The notes: generated by a model not told the origin, from the letters alone. DNA of 64,000 nucleotides from an uncultured Lachnospiraceae bacterium (GCA_947564305.1 CANOBT010000002.1:1-64000), one strand, 5' to 3'. Positions 9,661 to 18,556 are shown, counted from the first letter of the stretch. Program-made: numbers and translations.

Positions 9661-9690
9661 AGTGACTGTGGTGTTCTGGCTTGGTTATGA

Positions 9691-9882
9691 TTACTCTTTT
9701 ATCTCGTCAATGTCTGTCAGGTTGACCCCCAATACCTGCAGTAATGCTTTTAAAGATAAATAATCACGTTTTAAACTTTCATATGTTTTTACCGCGTTTT
9801 CGTCCTTCGCAATTCGCATGTGATGTTGGACTTTTTGAAACTGTTCGACAGCATCTTTTGCAATCTCAGCGTTTTGTGACAT
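9691..9882 (-). CDS. small helical protein of unknown function
   Basis: 63 residues, largely alpha-helical and charged (KDAVEQFQKVQHHMRIAKDEN), with no membrane segment. I recognise no family. A consensus AAAAAGGAGG lies eight bases before ATG 9882; this excludes the GTG three codons upstream, which lies inside the ribosome site. It is oriented against its neighbours and faces the symporter terminator. Confidence 0.6.
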   Translation of the reverse strand: MSQNAEIAKDAVEQFQKVQHHMRIAKDENAVKTYESLKRDYLSLKALLQVLGVNLTDIDEIKE

Positions 9883-9997
9883 TGTGCCCACCTCCTTTTT
9901 ATGAAGTGCGGTTGTTTGATGGCTTCATTATATCAAAAGGAAATATAGGTGTAAAGCCTTATCATTCCTTACTGACATTGAGAATATTTGCGAAAAA

Positions 9998-10177
9998 ATG
10001 CTAGAAAAAGTCGGATTGATGGTAGGGTTGGGGTATTGGAATGACTGGATGAACGGCCTGTATTACCTGAATGATGATAAGCTCTATAATGTACAGGTTC
10101 TTTTGACGAATATCCAGCGGCAGATGGACGCGATCAAACAGACGATGGGAAGCGTATACAGTAAGGGATTGCCATGA
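9998..10177 (+). pseudogene. C-terminal remnant of a sugar ABC transporter permease
   Basis: A 59-codon frame (ATG 9998, TGA 10175-10177) reads VGLMVGLGYWNDWMNGLYYL then Q.LLTNIQRQ and ends in KGLP. GYWNDW is characteristic of the last third of CUT1 carbohydrate permeases of the LplC/YtcP kind, which are normally about 290-300 residues. Everything upstream of residue 10 has lost similarity and there is no ribosome site, so I read it as the tail of a deleted permease gene. It sits between the symporter and the GH3 genes, which suggests an ABC importer once served this locus and was lost. Confidence 0.75.
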
Positions 10178-10210
10178 ATAGTTCTTTCATGGCAGTTCTC
10201 AAACAGAATT

Positions 10211-10240
10211 TTACAAAAAGAAAACAGCAATTTACAATAA
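10211..10240 (+). promoter_or_regulatory. putative AraC site 3 upstream of GH3
   Basis: TTACAAAAA (10211-10219) and TTACAATAA (10232-10240) are 21 bp apart, close to the spacing upstream of the GH-A and symporter genes. A TAAGAT -10 candidate is at 10259-10264. Confidence 0.45.
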
Positions 10241-10298
10241 GTATGCTCTAAAATATGGTAAGATTGCTTTGTACATCAGAGAAGATATAGAGTATTGT

Positions 10299-10347
10299 AT
10301 GAAAAAGCCGGCAATCAGGCAATCATTTGCATTGCAGGCGGTTACAA
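10299..10347 (+). repeat. two-hairpin repeat copy 1
   Basis: This copy contains GGCAATCAGGCAATCA, an imperfect stem (TTTGC ATT GCAGG) and GGTTACAA. It matches copies at 12801-12899 and 32168-32250 and ends 20 bases before the GH3 start codon. Confidence 0.5.
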
Positions 10348-10366
10348 ATATGAGGAGGAATCGGTC

Positions 10367-12787
10367 ATGGAGAAAAAATATATGGACACGTCATTATCGT
10401 CAAAAGAACGCGCACAGCTCCTTCTGGATGAGCTGAGCCTTGACGAGAAAATGGCACAGGTAAATTGTATCTTTCCGTTTGAACAATTGTTTTATGACGA
10501 CGATTTTATTTCACAGGAAACAAAATATGGAATCGGGGAGGTGAGTACATTGGAGCTGCGGCGGGTGGAGACATTGGAGGAGGCCGCTGCCTGGCAGAGA
10601 AAGGTACAGAGGATCGTGATGGAGAACAGTCCTCATCAAATTCCGGCCATCTTTCATATGGAAGGATTGTGCGGGGCGTTTATACAGGATACGACCAGTT
10701 TCCCTTCTGGGATTGGACGCGGCTCTAGTTGGGATTCGGAACTGGAGGAAAGAATCGCCGGGATTGTAAGCCGACAGGAGGCGGCCTGCGGAATCACCCA
10801 TGTATTGGCTCCGGTACTGGATATCTCGCGGGATTCCCGTATGGGCAGGCAGGGGGAGACTTATGGGGAGGACCCGGTACTGGCTTCGGCACTGGGAGCC
10901 GCCTACACGAGAGGGATTCAGTCAAAAGAGCATGCTGGGAGAAAAACGGAGAGTGTGGCAAAGCATTTTCTGGGATTCCATAATTCCCAGGGAGGGATTC
11001 ATGGCTCTAACAGTGACACTCCGCCCAGGCTCTTGCAGGAAATCTATGGAAAGCCTTTCCAGGCCGCAATTGCGGAGTCTAATTTAAGGGGAATCATGCC
11101 CTGCTATTGTACGATTGACGGGGAGCAGGTGTCTGCCTCGAAGCATTTCCTGACAGAGCTGCTCCGTGAGGATATGGGTTTTGAAGGGGTTTGTTTCAGT
11201 GACTACGGCGCCGTGGGAGGCGTCTATGAGGTGCGCGGGATTGGAGAGAGCGCTGCCGAAGCCGGCCTCTTGTGTATGCAGGCGGGAATGGATATTGAGG
11301 CGCCCAGTCCCACGGGATTTAATGAAGAATTAAAGCAGATGTTTGCTTCCGGGGAGGCGAACATGCAGATTTTGAATCGGGCGGTCCTCCGGGTGCTGGA
11401 GGCAAAATTCCGCATGGGATTGTTTGAGCATCCGTTTGCACTGGAAGGGGATACGCTGCGGCAGCAGGTAGTCTGCAAGGAGGACAGGGAGGTTTCGCTG
11501 CAATCGGCAAAAGAATCCCTGGTACTTCTTAAGAATGACGGTGTGCTGCCGCTGAAAAAGGAGATAAAGAAAATCGCTCTGATTGGTCCTCATGCAGATT
11601 CGGCGAGAAAATTTTTTGGCGGATATACACATCTGTGTATGATGGAATCGACCTACGCTGTGGCCAATTCGATTGCCGGGGTGGCAGGGTCGGAAAATGC
11701 AGGCAATCGGGAGGTGAAGGTAGTTCCAGGCACCTTTGTGCAGTCTGATGAGACGGAGGAATTTGATAAGATTCTTGAAAGACAGAAGCCGGGCTGCCGG
11801 AGTCTGTTGGAGGAATTGCGGGTGAAGCTGCCGGAAACGGAGATTCTCTACGCATATGGTTATCCAATCATTGGGGAGGACCAGTCAGGATTTGCGGAAG
11901 CTTTGCAGGCTGTCCAGGAGGCAGATGTGGTGATTATGACTTTGGGAGGAAAACACGGCACCTGTTCTATGGCCACTATGGGAGAGGGTGTGGATGCAAG
12001 CGATATCAACCTGCCGGCCTGCCAGGACGCGTTTATCCGTCAGGCGGCGGCTTTCGGAAAACCGATGATTGGGGTCCATTTTAATGGACGCCCGATTTCC
12101 AGTGATGCGGCGGATGAATGCCTGCAGGCTATTTTGGAAGCATGGAATCCGTCGGAATGCGGCGCTGAGGCAATCACGGCAGCTTTGGTTGGGGCGTACA
12201 ATCCGGGCGGAAAATTACCCGTATCTGTGGCGAGAAATGCAGGCCAGATTCCGATTTACTATAATCATCCCAACGGTTCGGCATGGCATCAGTCGGGGAG
12301 CATTGGCTTTGCGGATTATGTGGATTTACCCCATACGCCACGTTATTTCTTCGGTCACGGGCTGTCTTATACCACATTTACATATAGTGATTTCGTGATT
12401 TCAGCGGAGGAAATTTCGCCGGAGGAGTCTGTGCGCATCCAAGTGACAGTAAAAAATACCGGCAACTGTGCGGGGGACGAGGTGGTCCAACTCTATCTGA
12501 GGGATGCCCATGCAAGCATTGCCCGTCCGGTAAAGGAACTAGCCGGATTTGCACGTATTTCCCTGCAGCCGGGGGAGGAGAAACGCATCTGCTTCGAGGT
12601 GGCAGCCAGCCAGACGGCATTTTTGGATATGGATATGCGTTGGCGGATTGAGAAGGGCCGGATTGATGTGGAGATTGGAAGTTCTTCGGAGGATATCCGG
12701 CTGAGGGGACGTTATTTTATTAGAAATACGGCGTGGATTGCGGGGAGAGACCGGGCCTTTTATGCGAAAGCAGATTGGTTACAATGA
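10367..12787 (+). CDS. glycoside hydrolase family 3 (beta-glucosidase/xylosidase type)
   Basis: 806 residues, classical GH3 order: N-terminal TIM barrel (about 30-340), alpha/beta sandwich (about 380-640) and C-terminal Fn3-like domain (about 690-790). SRDSRMGRQGETYGEDP and AKHFLGFH are substrate-pocket motifs, and the nucleophile is Asp279 in CFSDYGA. There is no signal peptide. ATG 10367 has GAGGAGG upstream, which excludes the in-frame TTG at 10295. The last codons (KADWLQ) lie inside a 19-base repeat shared with the downstream intergenic hairpin element. The C-terminus therefore appears to be repeat-derived. Sugar specificity cannot be read from sequence. Confidence 0.9.
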   Translation: MEKKYMDTSLSSKERAQLLLDELSLDEKMAQVNCIFPFEQLFYDDDFISQETKYGIGEVSTLELRRVETLEEAAAWQRKVQRIVMENSPHQIPAIFHMEGLCGAFIQDTTSFPSGIGRGSSWDSELEERIAGIVSRQEAACGITHVLAPVLDISRDSRMGRQGETYGEDPVLASALGAAYTRGIQSKEHAGRKTESVAKHFLGFHNSQGGIHGSNSDTPPRLLQEIYGKPFQAAIAESNLRGIMPCYCTIDGEQVSASKHFLTELLREDMGFEGVCFSDYGAVGGVYEVRGIGESAAEAGLLCMQAGMDIEAPSPTGFNEELKQMFASGEANMQILNRAVLRVLEAKFRMGLFEHPFALEGDTLRQQVVCKEDREVSLQSAKESLVLLKNDGVLPLKKEIKKIALIGPHADSARKFFGGYTHLCMMESTYAVANSIAGVAGSENAGNREVKVVPGTFVQSDETEEFDKILERQKPGCRSLLEELRVKLPETEILYAYGYPIIGEDQSGFAEALQAVQEADVVIMTLGGKHGTCSMATMGEGVDASDINLPACQDAFIRQAAAFGKPMIGVHFNGRPISSDAADECLQAILEAWNPSECGAEAITAALVGAYNPGGKLPVSVARNAGQIPIYYNHPNGSAWHQSGSIGFADYVDLPHTPRYFFGHGLSYTTFTYSDFVISAEEISPEESVRIQVTVKNTGNCAGDEVVQLYLRDAHASIARPVKELAGFARISLQPGEEKRICFEVAASQTAFLDMDMRWRIEKGRIDVEIGSSSEDIRLRGRYFIRNTAWIAGRDRAFYAKADWLQ

Positions 12788-12899
12788 GGTAGTGTAAGGT
12801 ATCGTATGAAAAAAGATACGGGTATTGCCCGCATTAAAAATCTGCTTCGCAGATGGCGGGCAAGCAGGCAATCAATCTGCAAAGCAGATTGGTTACAAT
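12767..12899 (+). repeat. 19-bp direct repeat flanking a hairpin segment
   Basis: AAAGCAGATTGGTTACAAT is present at 12767-12785 and identically at 12881-12899. The first copy encodes the last residues and stop of the GH3 gene. The second forms the right arm of two-hairpin repeat copy 2. Confidence 0.85.
12801..12899 (+). repeat. two-hairpin repeat copy 2
   Basis: CGTAT/ATACG forms a small stem. TGCCCGC...GCGGGCA encloses ATCTGC TTC GCAGAT. AGCAGGCAATCA then leads into CAATCTGC AAA GCAGATTG and GGTTACAAT. It ends 18 bases before the permuted GH3 start. Confidence 0.7.
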
Positions 12900-12917
12900 A
12901 AATGGGAGGAAATCTGA

Positions 12918-15401
12918 ATGGATACAAGGAAAACAGCGCGTATGCTCGCGCAGGAATCAATTGTTTTATTAAAAAATGAAAGCCATCTGCTTCCGCTGTC
13001 TGGCGAAAATACAGTGGTATTCTTTGGCAGGACACAGATGGATTTGATTTATTCCGGAAATGGTTCCGGCGCTTCTCACTCCCAGAACTGCAAGAATATT
13101 TTGGCTGCATGTGAGGAAAAAGGGATTCATGCAGAAACGGAATTGAAGCAATATTACCAGGAAATGGCGGAGAAGGAGCCGGAAAAACCGGAGGATACCT
13201 TTGACTGGACAAAGGTAGAAGAACACGTGAACAGCGGATTGATGTATGAAGTATTTGGGCAGTATCATGCGCCGAAGGAAGAATATGCGGTTCCGGATGA
13301 TTTGGTAAAAAAAGCATCTCAAAAAACGGATATGGCGCTTCTGGTGATTGGACGAAATTCCGGCGGAGAGGAATGCGACCGGCATCTGTATGAGGATTAT
13401 GAACTGACCGCATCGGAAAAGGTGTTGACAGACCAGGTGTGCCAAAACTTCCGCAATGTGGTGTTGATTTTGAATATCAACGGACTGATTGACCTTTCCT
13501 GGACGGAAGAAAAAGAAAATATCCGAAGCATTTTATTTATCGGGATTCCGGGTGAGGAGGGTGCGTCTGCCCTGGCGGATATCCTTGTGGGAAATGTGAA
13601 TCCATCTGGAAAACTGCCGGTTACCATTGCCAGAACATATGAGGACTATCCGGCGGCACGCCATTTTTCATGGGATAAGGAACATTCGGAGCGGATTTTA
13701 GATTATGACAGTTATGGGCTGAACGCAGAGGAAAATGGCAGTATCGGATTCGTGAAGAGTCCGGTGACGGTGTATCAGGAGGATATCTATGCGGGATATC
13801 GGTATTTTGATTCTTTTTGGAAGGAACCGCTGTATCCTTTTGGATATGGTCTGTCTTATTCAGAATTTCAGATGGAACCTGTGTCGGTGAGGAAAGAAAC
13901 GAGTGGCGTTTCCCTGCAGATTTCTGTAAAAAATATAGGAAACAGGGCTGGGAAGGAGGTTGTGCAGGTCTACCTGACGGCATGTGGGGAGCGTATCCGA
14001 AGACCTTATCAGGAATTAAAGGGATTTGAAAAAACGTGTTTGCTAGGTGCGCAGGAGGAAGAAATCTTGACGATTTCGGTTCCATGGAAGGAACTGGCCT
14101 GTTATGACGGGGAAACAGCGTCTTATGTTATAGAAAAAGGGACGTATCTGCTGCGGGCGGGAAATTCTTCGCGGGATACGGTTCCGGTCCTTCAGATCAA
14201 GGTATCAGAGAATGTAGTGACTGCGCAGTGTGAAAACCGCCTTGGGCTGAAAAGTTGTAATCGTGGCAAGCTAGAGTTTTTGTCAACAGATTGGGTCTGG
14301 GAGGAAGAAGAGACGAAGTGGACGATTTCTTTGGAGGAATCGGATATCATAGCCGGGTTGGATGGGGCAGAAGATGAGCAGAACCTGGAACAAGATTTGG
14401 ATATGAAAAAACAGGATGTAAGAGAACGGGCGGCAGAACATCAGACGGTCCGGCGGGATGTGGCGGAATTGGTGGAATCACTGTCAAAGGAAGAACTGTC
14501 TGCGCTCTGTGTGGGCTATGGCCCTGGAGTTCCCTTTGCTGCATTTTTGGGCGGAAACAACCCGGAAACCATCTGCGACGCACAAGGGACTCCTTTGACG
14601 ACCAACAGCCATCCCACGGGATTTCAGGGATATGTATCTCCGGCAATCGAAGGGAAAGGTATTGATTCCGTTTTTTATAAAGACGGCCCGGCAGGGATTG
14701 GGGAAGTGACCTGGCCGACGGAAATGCTGATTGCCTGCTCCTTTGATAAAAAGCTCTGGTACATGTGGGGAGACGCAGTCGGTACGGAGTGCCAGAAACA
14801 GCAGGTGGACTATTGGCTTGCACCTGCGGTGAACCTGCATAGGAATCCCCTTGGCGGCAGAAACTTTGAATATTTTTCCGAAGATCCGTTTCTGACGGGA
14901 ACCTGCGCCTGTGAGACAGCAAAGGGCGTGCAGGAAAACCATTCGGTGAAGGTGTGTCCAAAGCATTTTGCGATAAACGAGCAGGAGACTTACCGCCGGG
15001 GGAATACAAAGAAAAATACGGATGCCGTGGATTCTATGATTCAGGAGCGGGCAGCGCGGGAATTGTACCTGAAGCCTTTTGAAATGTTGGTTCGTGAGGT
15101 TGATATTTCCTGTCTGATGACATCCTTCAACAAGATTAATGGTGTGTTTGCAGGCGGAAATAAAGACCTTTGCACGCATATTCTGCGGGAAGAGTGGGGA
15201 TATTCCGGATATGTTGTTACGGATTGGGGAGATATGGATATCGTGGTTGATGGAGCGGATGCTGTCGCAGCCGGAAATGATGTTGTGATGCCGGGGGGAC
15301 CGCCGGTAATCCGGCAGATTCTGAAAGGACTGGAGGAAGGACGGGTTTCGGTGGAAGAACTGCGGGAGGCGGTGCGCAGGTTATTGAGTGTAAATATGTG
15401 A
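12918..15401 (+). CDS. domain-permuted GH3 beta-glucosidase
   Basis: 827 residues with reversed GH3 architecture. The protein opens with the alpha/beta-sandwich half (ARMLAQESIVLLKNE, about 1-260), continues with an Fn3-like domain (about 320-440) and a linker of about 60 residues. The TIM barrel comes last (about 500-827), with YKDGPAGIG, LGGRNFEYFSEDP, PKHFAINEQE and nucleophile Asp769 in VVTDWGD. Such inverted beta-glucosidases are known from rumen Firmicutes such as Butyrivibrio and Ruminococcus albus. AATGGGAGGAAAT precedes the ATG. It is cytoplasmic and probably acts with the preceding GH3 on imported beta-glycosides. Confidence 0.9.
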   Translation: MDTRKTARMLAQESIVLLKNESHLLPLSGENTVVFFGRTQMDLIYSGNGSGASHSQNCKNILAACEEKGIHAETELKQYYQEMAEKEPEKPEDTFDWTKVEEHVNSGLMYEVFGQYHAPKEEYAVPDDLVKKASQKTDMALLVIGRNSGGEECDRHLYEDYELTASEKVLTDQVCQNFRNVVLILNINGLIDLSWTEEKENIRSILFIGIPGEEGASALADILVGNVNPSGKLPVTIARTYEDYPAARHFSWDKEHSERILDYDSYGLNAEENGSIGFVKSPVTVYQEDIYAGYRYFDSFWKEPLYPFGYGLSYSEFQMEPVSVRKETSGVSLQISVKNIGNRAGKEVVQVYLTACGERIRRPYQELKGFEKTCLLGAQEEEILTISVPWKELACYDGETASYVIEKGTYLLRAGNSSRDTVPVLQIKVSENVVTAQCENRLGLKSCNRGKLEFLSTDWVWEEEETKWTISLEESDIIAGLDGAEDEQNLEQDLDMKKQDVRERAAEHQTVRRDVAELVESLSKEELSALCVGYGPGVPFAAFLGGNNPETICDAQGTPLTTNSHPTGFQGYVSPAIEGKGIDSVFYKDGPAGIGEVTWPTEMLIACSFDKKLWYMWGDAVGTECQKQQVDYWLAPAVNLHRNPLGGRNFEYFSEDPFLTGTCACETAKGVQENHSVKVCPKHFAINEQETYRRGNTKKNTDAVDSMIQERAARELYLKPFEMLVREVDISCLMTSFNKINGVFAGGNKDLCTHILREEWGYSGYVVTDWGDMDIVVDGADAVAAGNDVVMPGGPPVIRQILKGLEEGRVSVEELREAVRRLLSVNM

Positions 15402-15407
15402 TGGAGA

Positions 15408-15439
15408 ATTTGCCCTTGTGAATCGGCACAAGGGCAAAT
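15408..15439. terminator. hairpin between convergent genes
   Basis: Perfect 13-bp stem ATTTGCCCTTGTG / CACAAGGGCAAAT with a 6-base loop lies between the rightward GH3 and the leftward lipoprotein gene. It lacks a long T-run, so it is a likely but not certain terminator. Confidence 0.55.
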
Positions 15440-15467
15440 GAACTATCACCACTTTATAACTTTTACA

Positions 15468-17570
15468 TTACTTTTCTGTTTTCTGTGCTAAAAGTACAGA
15501 TACCTTAATTTCTTTCTCCGCAGGCGCTAAGTCATAGTTCCCATCGTCCTTACAGGTAAAGAACACCTCATAAATTTGATCTGCTTCTAGTGTATCCTCT
15601 GTGCCGTCCAGTGACCAGAGCTCGTCATCTACCTGCGTAAATCCGCCCTCTGTGTCACGTGCATATAATATGAAATCTTGAGGATTTCCGGTGAGACCTG
15701 TCATACGAAATGCCACGGTCGTATTAGGATGCACGTTTTCCACTGACGCTGTATGCAGATAGGACGCGGGAGTTTCACTGCCGCCTTCCGCTTGAAATGT
15801 TTCTTTATCAATCCGTTCTCTGGAAGAATCGTCCAGATTTACCTTGCGGTAAGGGGAGTCCGGGAGATATACAAAACGGTCCTGCAGGCGTACAAGCTCT
15901 AAATATCCGGTCGGGCAATACAGTGCATTTCCGCCCTGTTCGCTGAACATTCCGATTGCCATGTTATTGTATCCGGACTTATTGGATACATCCACAGTCA
16001 GAACTGTCTCACCTGTGTCAAAATCCAGAACAATATACTGCCACATACCACTCTCCAAATCCTGTACATATCCATATAGATATCCTGTCGCAGTGGACAG
16101 TTTGAACATGGAAGTGTCCCGGATGTCATCTCTGGACCACACTGTTTTCATCTCATATCCGTCTGCTGTCTTGACAACATCAGCACGTTCCATACCAGGC
16201 ATGATCATTTCGTTGCCCTTGGCAATCCAGTTGGAATCATAAATATTATCAAAAGTTTGGATGGATGAGTCGCTTTCTTCGGCAGCAAGTCCAGGGCTGC
16301 CTGCACCAAACCAGTTGCATACAATTACGCTGGTTACGTCTTCCCCGCCGTCATATACGATGATGGAGTTCTCCACAGAGACTGGCATATCTTCCGGAAG
16401 TTCATCCAGAACAGGCATACTTGCCGCTTTCTCACCGGTTTTCATATCCAATGCGATTAACTGAATCGGCTCCTGATTATCCGTAAAGCAGACCAGATCG
16501 TCAGTCAAAGACGGAGAAGCCCCGCCGCCCCATGCCAGACCGCCGCCGGTAGTCTTGGCATCCTCACGGCTGTCCTTTGCACCGGTGCTGTCATATTCTG
16601 TGCGCCATACCGCTTCTACGCCGTCCTCGGCACGGAACAGATAGCAGGCAAGATTGGTGAGGATCACAGTGCCCTCTTCGGATGATGCGATTCCATTTTC
16701 TGCGCCTTCGCCGGGTTCTAATTCATAAAAATGCATCTCCTTTTCCAGGTCAGCATCTTTTCTATTTAAAATTGCTTCAATTCCATCCTTTGAAAGATAA
16801 CCGACTGCGCCTGCCTGCTTTCTGTCCGGATAAATGCGGAATCCCCCGGTTACAAACCAAAGATTGCCGTCAAAGTCATATGTGATTGACAGAAGATTTT
16901 GCTCTAGTTCTTTTCCTAACGCTTTTTCGGCTTCTGCTTTTACGTCAATATCCAGCAGCTTTTTAAATTCCGGCAGTACATTTCCGGATTCATCCAGACT
17001 CTGAAAGATGATCACATGGTTGTTGCTAGTCGGGCAGACAATATGATTCTCATGATCCACAAAGGAATAGGATGATTGGATTGCATATTTCTCATCATGC
17101 TGAGCCGGAACATAAGCCCCCAGTGTAGTGACCTCTTCTGTATTCATGTCCCGAATGGCAATTCCGCCCAACAATGGGCACACCGCATGTCCATATTCAT
17201 CGTAAAAAATAGCCGGAGGCGCGATTCCATTGACCTTTTCATATGCCGTATTGACTTCCGGATAGATGCCAAGCGGAAGCACGGCGTCTGTAACATCTGT
17301 ATTATAGCTGTCATTATGGATGTTTGATTCATTATCCGCTATATGGGGATTTTTTTTCATCTCTTTCTGTGGCAGATTCCTGGTTGGGAGTGCCTGGATT
17401 TCCTGCACTTCCTGATACCCTTGCGCTTCCTGCTCGGAAAACTCTGTTACGCCTTCCGTTGTCTTTTGCTCTTCCAGGGCAGGTGCCTGTTCCTGTGCAC
17501 AGCCGCATAAAAGCATGGTTCCGGCTAAAAATAAGCCTGCTGCTTTTCCCATTTTTATCCTTTTCTTCAT
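15468..17570 (-). CDS. large secreted lipoprotein, beta-propeller-like
   Basis: 700 residues starting at ATG 17570 with MKKRIKMGKAAGLFLAGTMLLCGC: basic N-terminus, hydrophobic core and a lipobox cysteine. The start is placed here because of this signal and an AGAGGG ribosome site. A Glu/Gln-rich linker (about 25-70) precedes a long beta-rich part with repeated aromatic-acidic strands (YDFDGNLWFVTGG, YGYVQDLESGMWQYIVLDFDTGE). This pattern suggests a WD/PQQ-like propeller, and the last 90 residues look like a separate beta-sandwich. It would be anchored outside the membrane. I do not recognise a named family; sensing or binding of glycans beside the hydrolase island is conjecture. Confidence 0.65.
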   Translation of the reverse strand: MKKRIKMGKAAGLFLAGTMLLCGCAQEQAPALEEQKTTEGVTEFSEQEAQGYQEVQEIQALPTRNLPQKEMKKNPHIADNESNIHNDSYNTDVTDAVLPLGIYPEVNTAYEKVNGIAPPAIFYDEYGHAVCPLLGGIAIRDMNTEEVTTLGAYVPAQHDEKYAIQSSYSFVDHENHIVCPTSNNHVIIFQSLDESGNVLPEFKKLLDIDVKAEAEKALGKELEQNLLSITYDFDGNLWFVTGGFRIYPDRKQAGAVGYLSKDGIEAILNRKDADLEKEMHFYELEPGEGAENGIASSEEGTVILTNLACYLFRAEDGVEAVWRTEYDSTGAKDSREDAKTTGGGLAWGGGASPSLTDDLVCFTDNQEPIQLIALDMKTGEKAASMPVLDELPEDMPVSVENSIIVYDGGEDVTSVIVCNWFGAGSPGLAAEESDSSIQTFDNIYDSNWIAKGNEMIMPGMERADVVKTADGYEMKTVWSRDDIRDTSMFKLSTATGYLYGYVQDLESGMWQYIVLDFDTGETVLTVDVSNKSGYNNMAIGMFSEQGGNALYCPTGYLELVRLQDRFVYLPDSPYRKVNLDDSSRERIDKETFQAEGGSETPASYLHTASVENVHPNTTVAFRMTGLTGNPQDFILYARDTEGGFTQVDDELWSLDGTEDTLEADQIYEVFFTCKDDGNYDLAPAEKEIKVSVLLAQKTEK

Positions 17571-17678
17571 ATTTTTAGACCCTCTTTTCTGTTTTCTTTC
17601 AATTCGTATTGACTTTAACATCTTTCTAAAATTCTTATCAACCATAGATTCACAAGTTGTAAAAAAACGGCACAAGAT

Positions 17679-17726
17679 GCTGATGCGCAAGCAGGTCATC
17701 AACCTAACGGTTGGTGACAAATTATA
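17679..17726 (+). repeat. two-hairpin repeat copy 3 (GTCATCA-stem-TGGTGAC type)
   Basis: GCGCAAGCAGGTCATCAACC TAAC GGTTGGTGACAAAT forms a 10-bp stem with one G-U pair, then ATTATAA. Its closest relatives are the tandem copies at 22433-22550. It lies upstream of the leftward lipoprotein gene. Confidence 0.65.
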
Positions 17727-17757
17727 AAAAAGAGGCGATGCAATCAATTGCATCGCC
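17724..17757 (-). terminator. leftward intrinsic terminator
   Basis: On the minus strand GGCGATGCAA TTGA TTGCATCGCC is followed by TCTTTTTTATAA, a textbook intrinsic terminator. It directly follows the glycosidase C-terminal remnant, whose original gene it probably ended, and would now stop the ABC operon transcripts. Confidence 0.8.
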
Positions 17758-17769
17758 CCTGGGATCTAT

Positions 17770-17847
17770 TTATTTCATTAAAACAAGTGCTTCATATGGT
17801 TTCAGCATCATACGGCTGTCCTTGGAATCATATTTATACTTCTCACT
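17770..17847 (-). pseudogene. C-terminal remnant of an alpha-glucosidase/GH13-like gene
   Basis: On the minus strand, about 25 codons after an in-frame stop read KYKYDSKDSRMMLKPYEALVLMK then stop. The motif LKPYEALVL is the usual last strand of GH13-type glycosidases, whose genes end at this point. No further similarity is seen upstream, and a strong terminator follows at the expected distance. I infer that the rest of the gene was deleted. The piece is short, so the family call is tentative. Confidence 0.45.
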
Positions 17848-17911
17848 TTATGTATTATGGTGCATATTACCTTTTCGGTGCTTGTTTTATTATAGCAGTG
17901 TTCAAATATTT

Positions 17912-18556
17912 TCAAATTAGATCTTTCATATTAAAAATTTTTTCAGAAACCACAAATGATACAAACCACGCAAGCATACCAAAAGCAAAAAAGGTAAACG
18001 TCAAGAAGACAGGGATTGAATCAAAACTTCTGACATTTATAGAAATTTCTAAACTTTGTGTTACGCTTACAGCAAACGGCGCTAAAAATAATAATAGCAA
18101 ACATATAAGTTTTGTTTTTTCATAGCCAAACTTATATTGTATAGGCAGGAAAATCCCCATGCAAATGGATTGAATAAGAAAAACCGTAGCAGCAGCCTGG
18201 GCAAAATCATCTATAGCAATTTCCGGAACAAAGTGCATTTCAATGAAAGATGCAGTACAGCAAATCAGCCAGATAATGATGTAAGTGGTATATTTTGCAA
18301 AGACTATTTTATTTTTCATATATGGCGTTGAGGATAACAATGCTGTTGCCTTGGGATATTTGTTTTCCTTTTCGGAAACAGCAAAATTAAAGAAAACAGT
18401 AGCCACCAAAACGGACATTAAGAGTCCAACCAATCCTCCCATCCAGGGTTGACGCCATGCGATAAGCAATGGTATTCCGATGGCAATAAAAATAACCCCC
18501 CAAAAATACTCTTTTACTATCATAATGTCTTTTTTGATTAGATTTAATAACATCAT
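17912..18556 (-). CDS. ABC-2 type permease (GntR-controlled exporter)
   Basis: 214 residues with six hydrophobic segments. MLLNLIKKD, FNFAVSEKENKYPKATALLSSTPY and the final VSEKIFNMKDL match small ABC-2 permeases (ABC2_membrane_2 type) found with YtrB-like ATPases. The start overlaps the ATPase stop (ATGA). It is the third gene of the leftward GntR-ATPase-permease operon, a layout seen in antibiotic-responsive bacitracin/YtrA-type systems. The substrate is unknown. Confidence 0.8.
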   Translation of the reverse strand: MMLLNLIKKDIMIVKEYFWGVIFIAIGIPLLIAWRQPWMGGLVGLLMSVLVATVFFNFAVSEKENKYPKATALLSSTPYMKNKIVFAKYTTYIIIWLICCTASFIEMHFVPEIAIDDFAQAAATVFLIQSICMGIFLPIQYKFGYEKTKLICLLLLFLAPFAVSVTQSLEISINVRSFDSIPVFLTFTFFAFGMLAWFVSFVVSEKIFNMKDLI

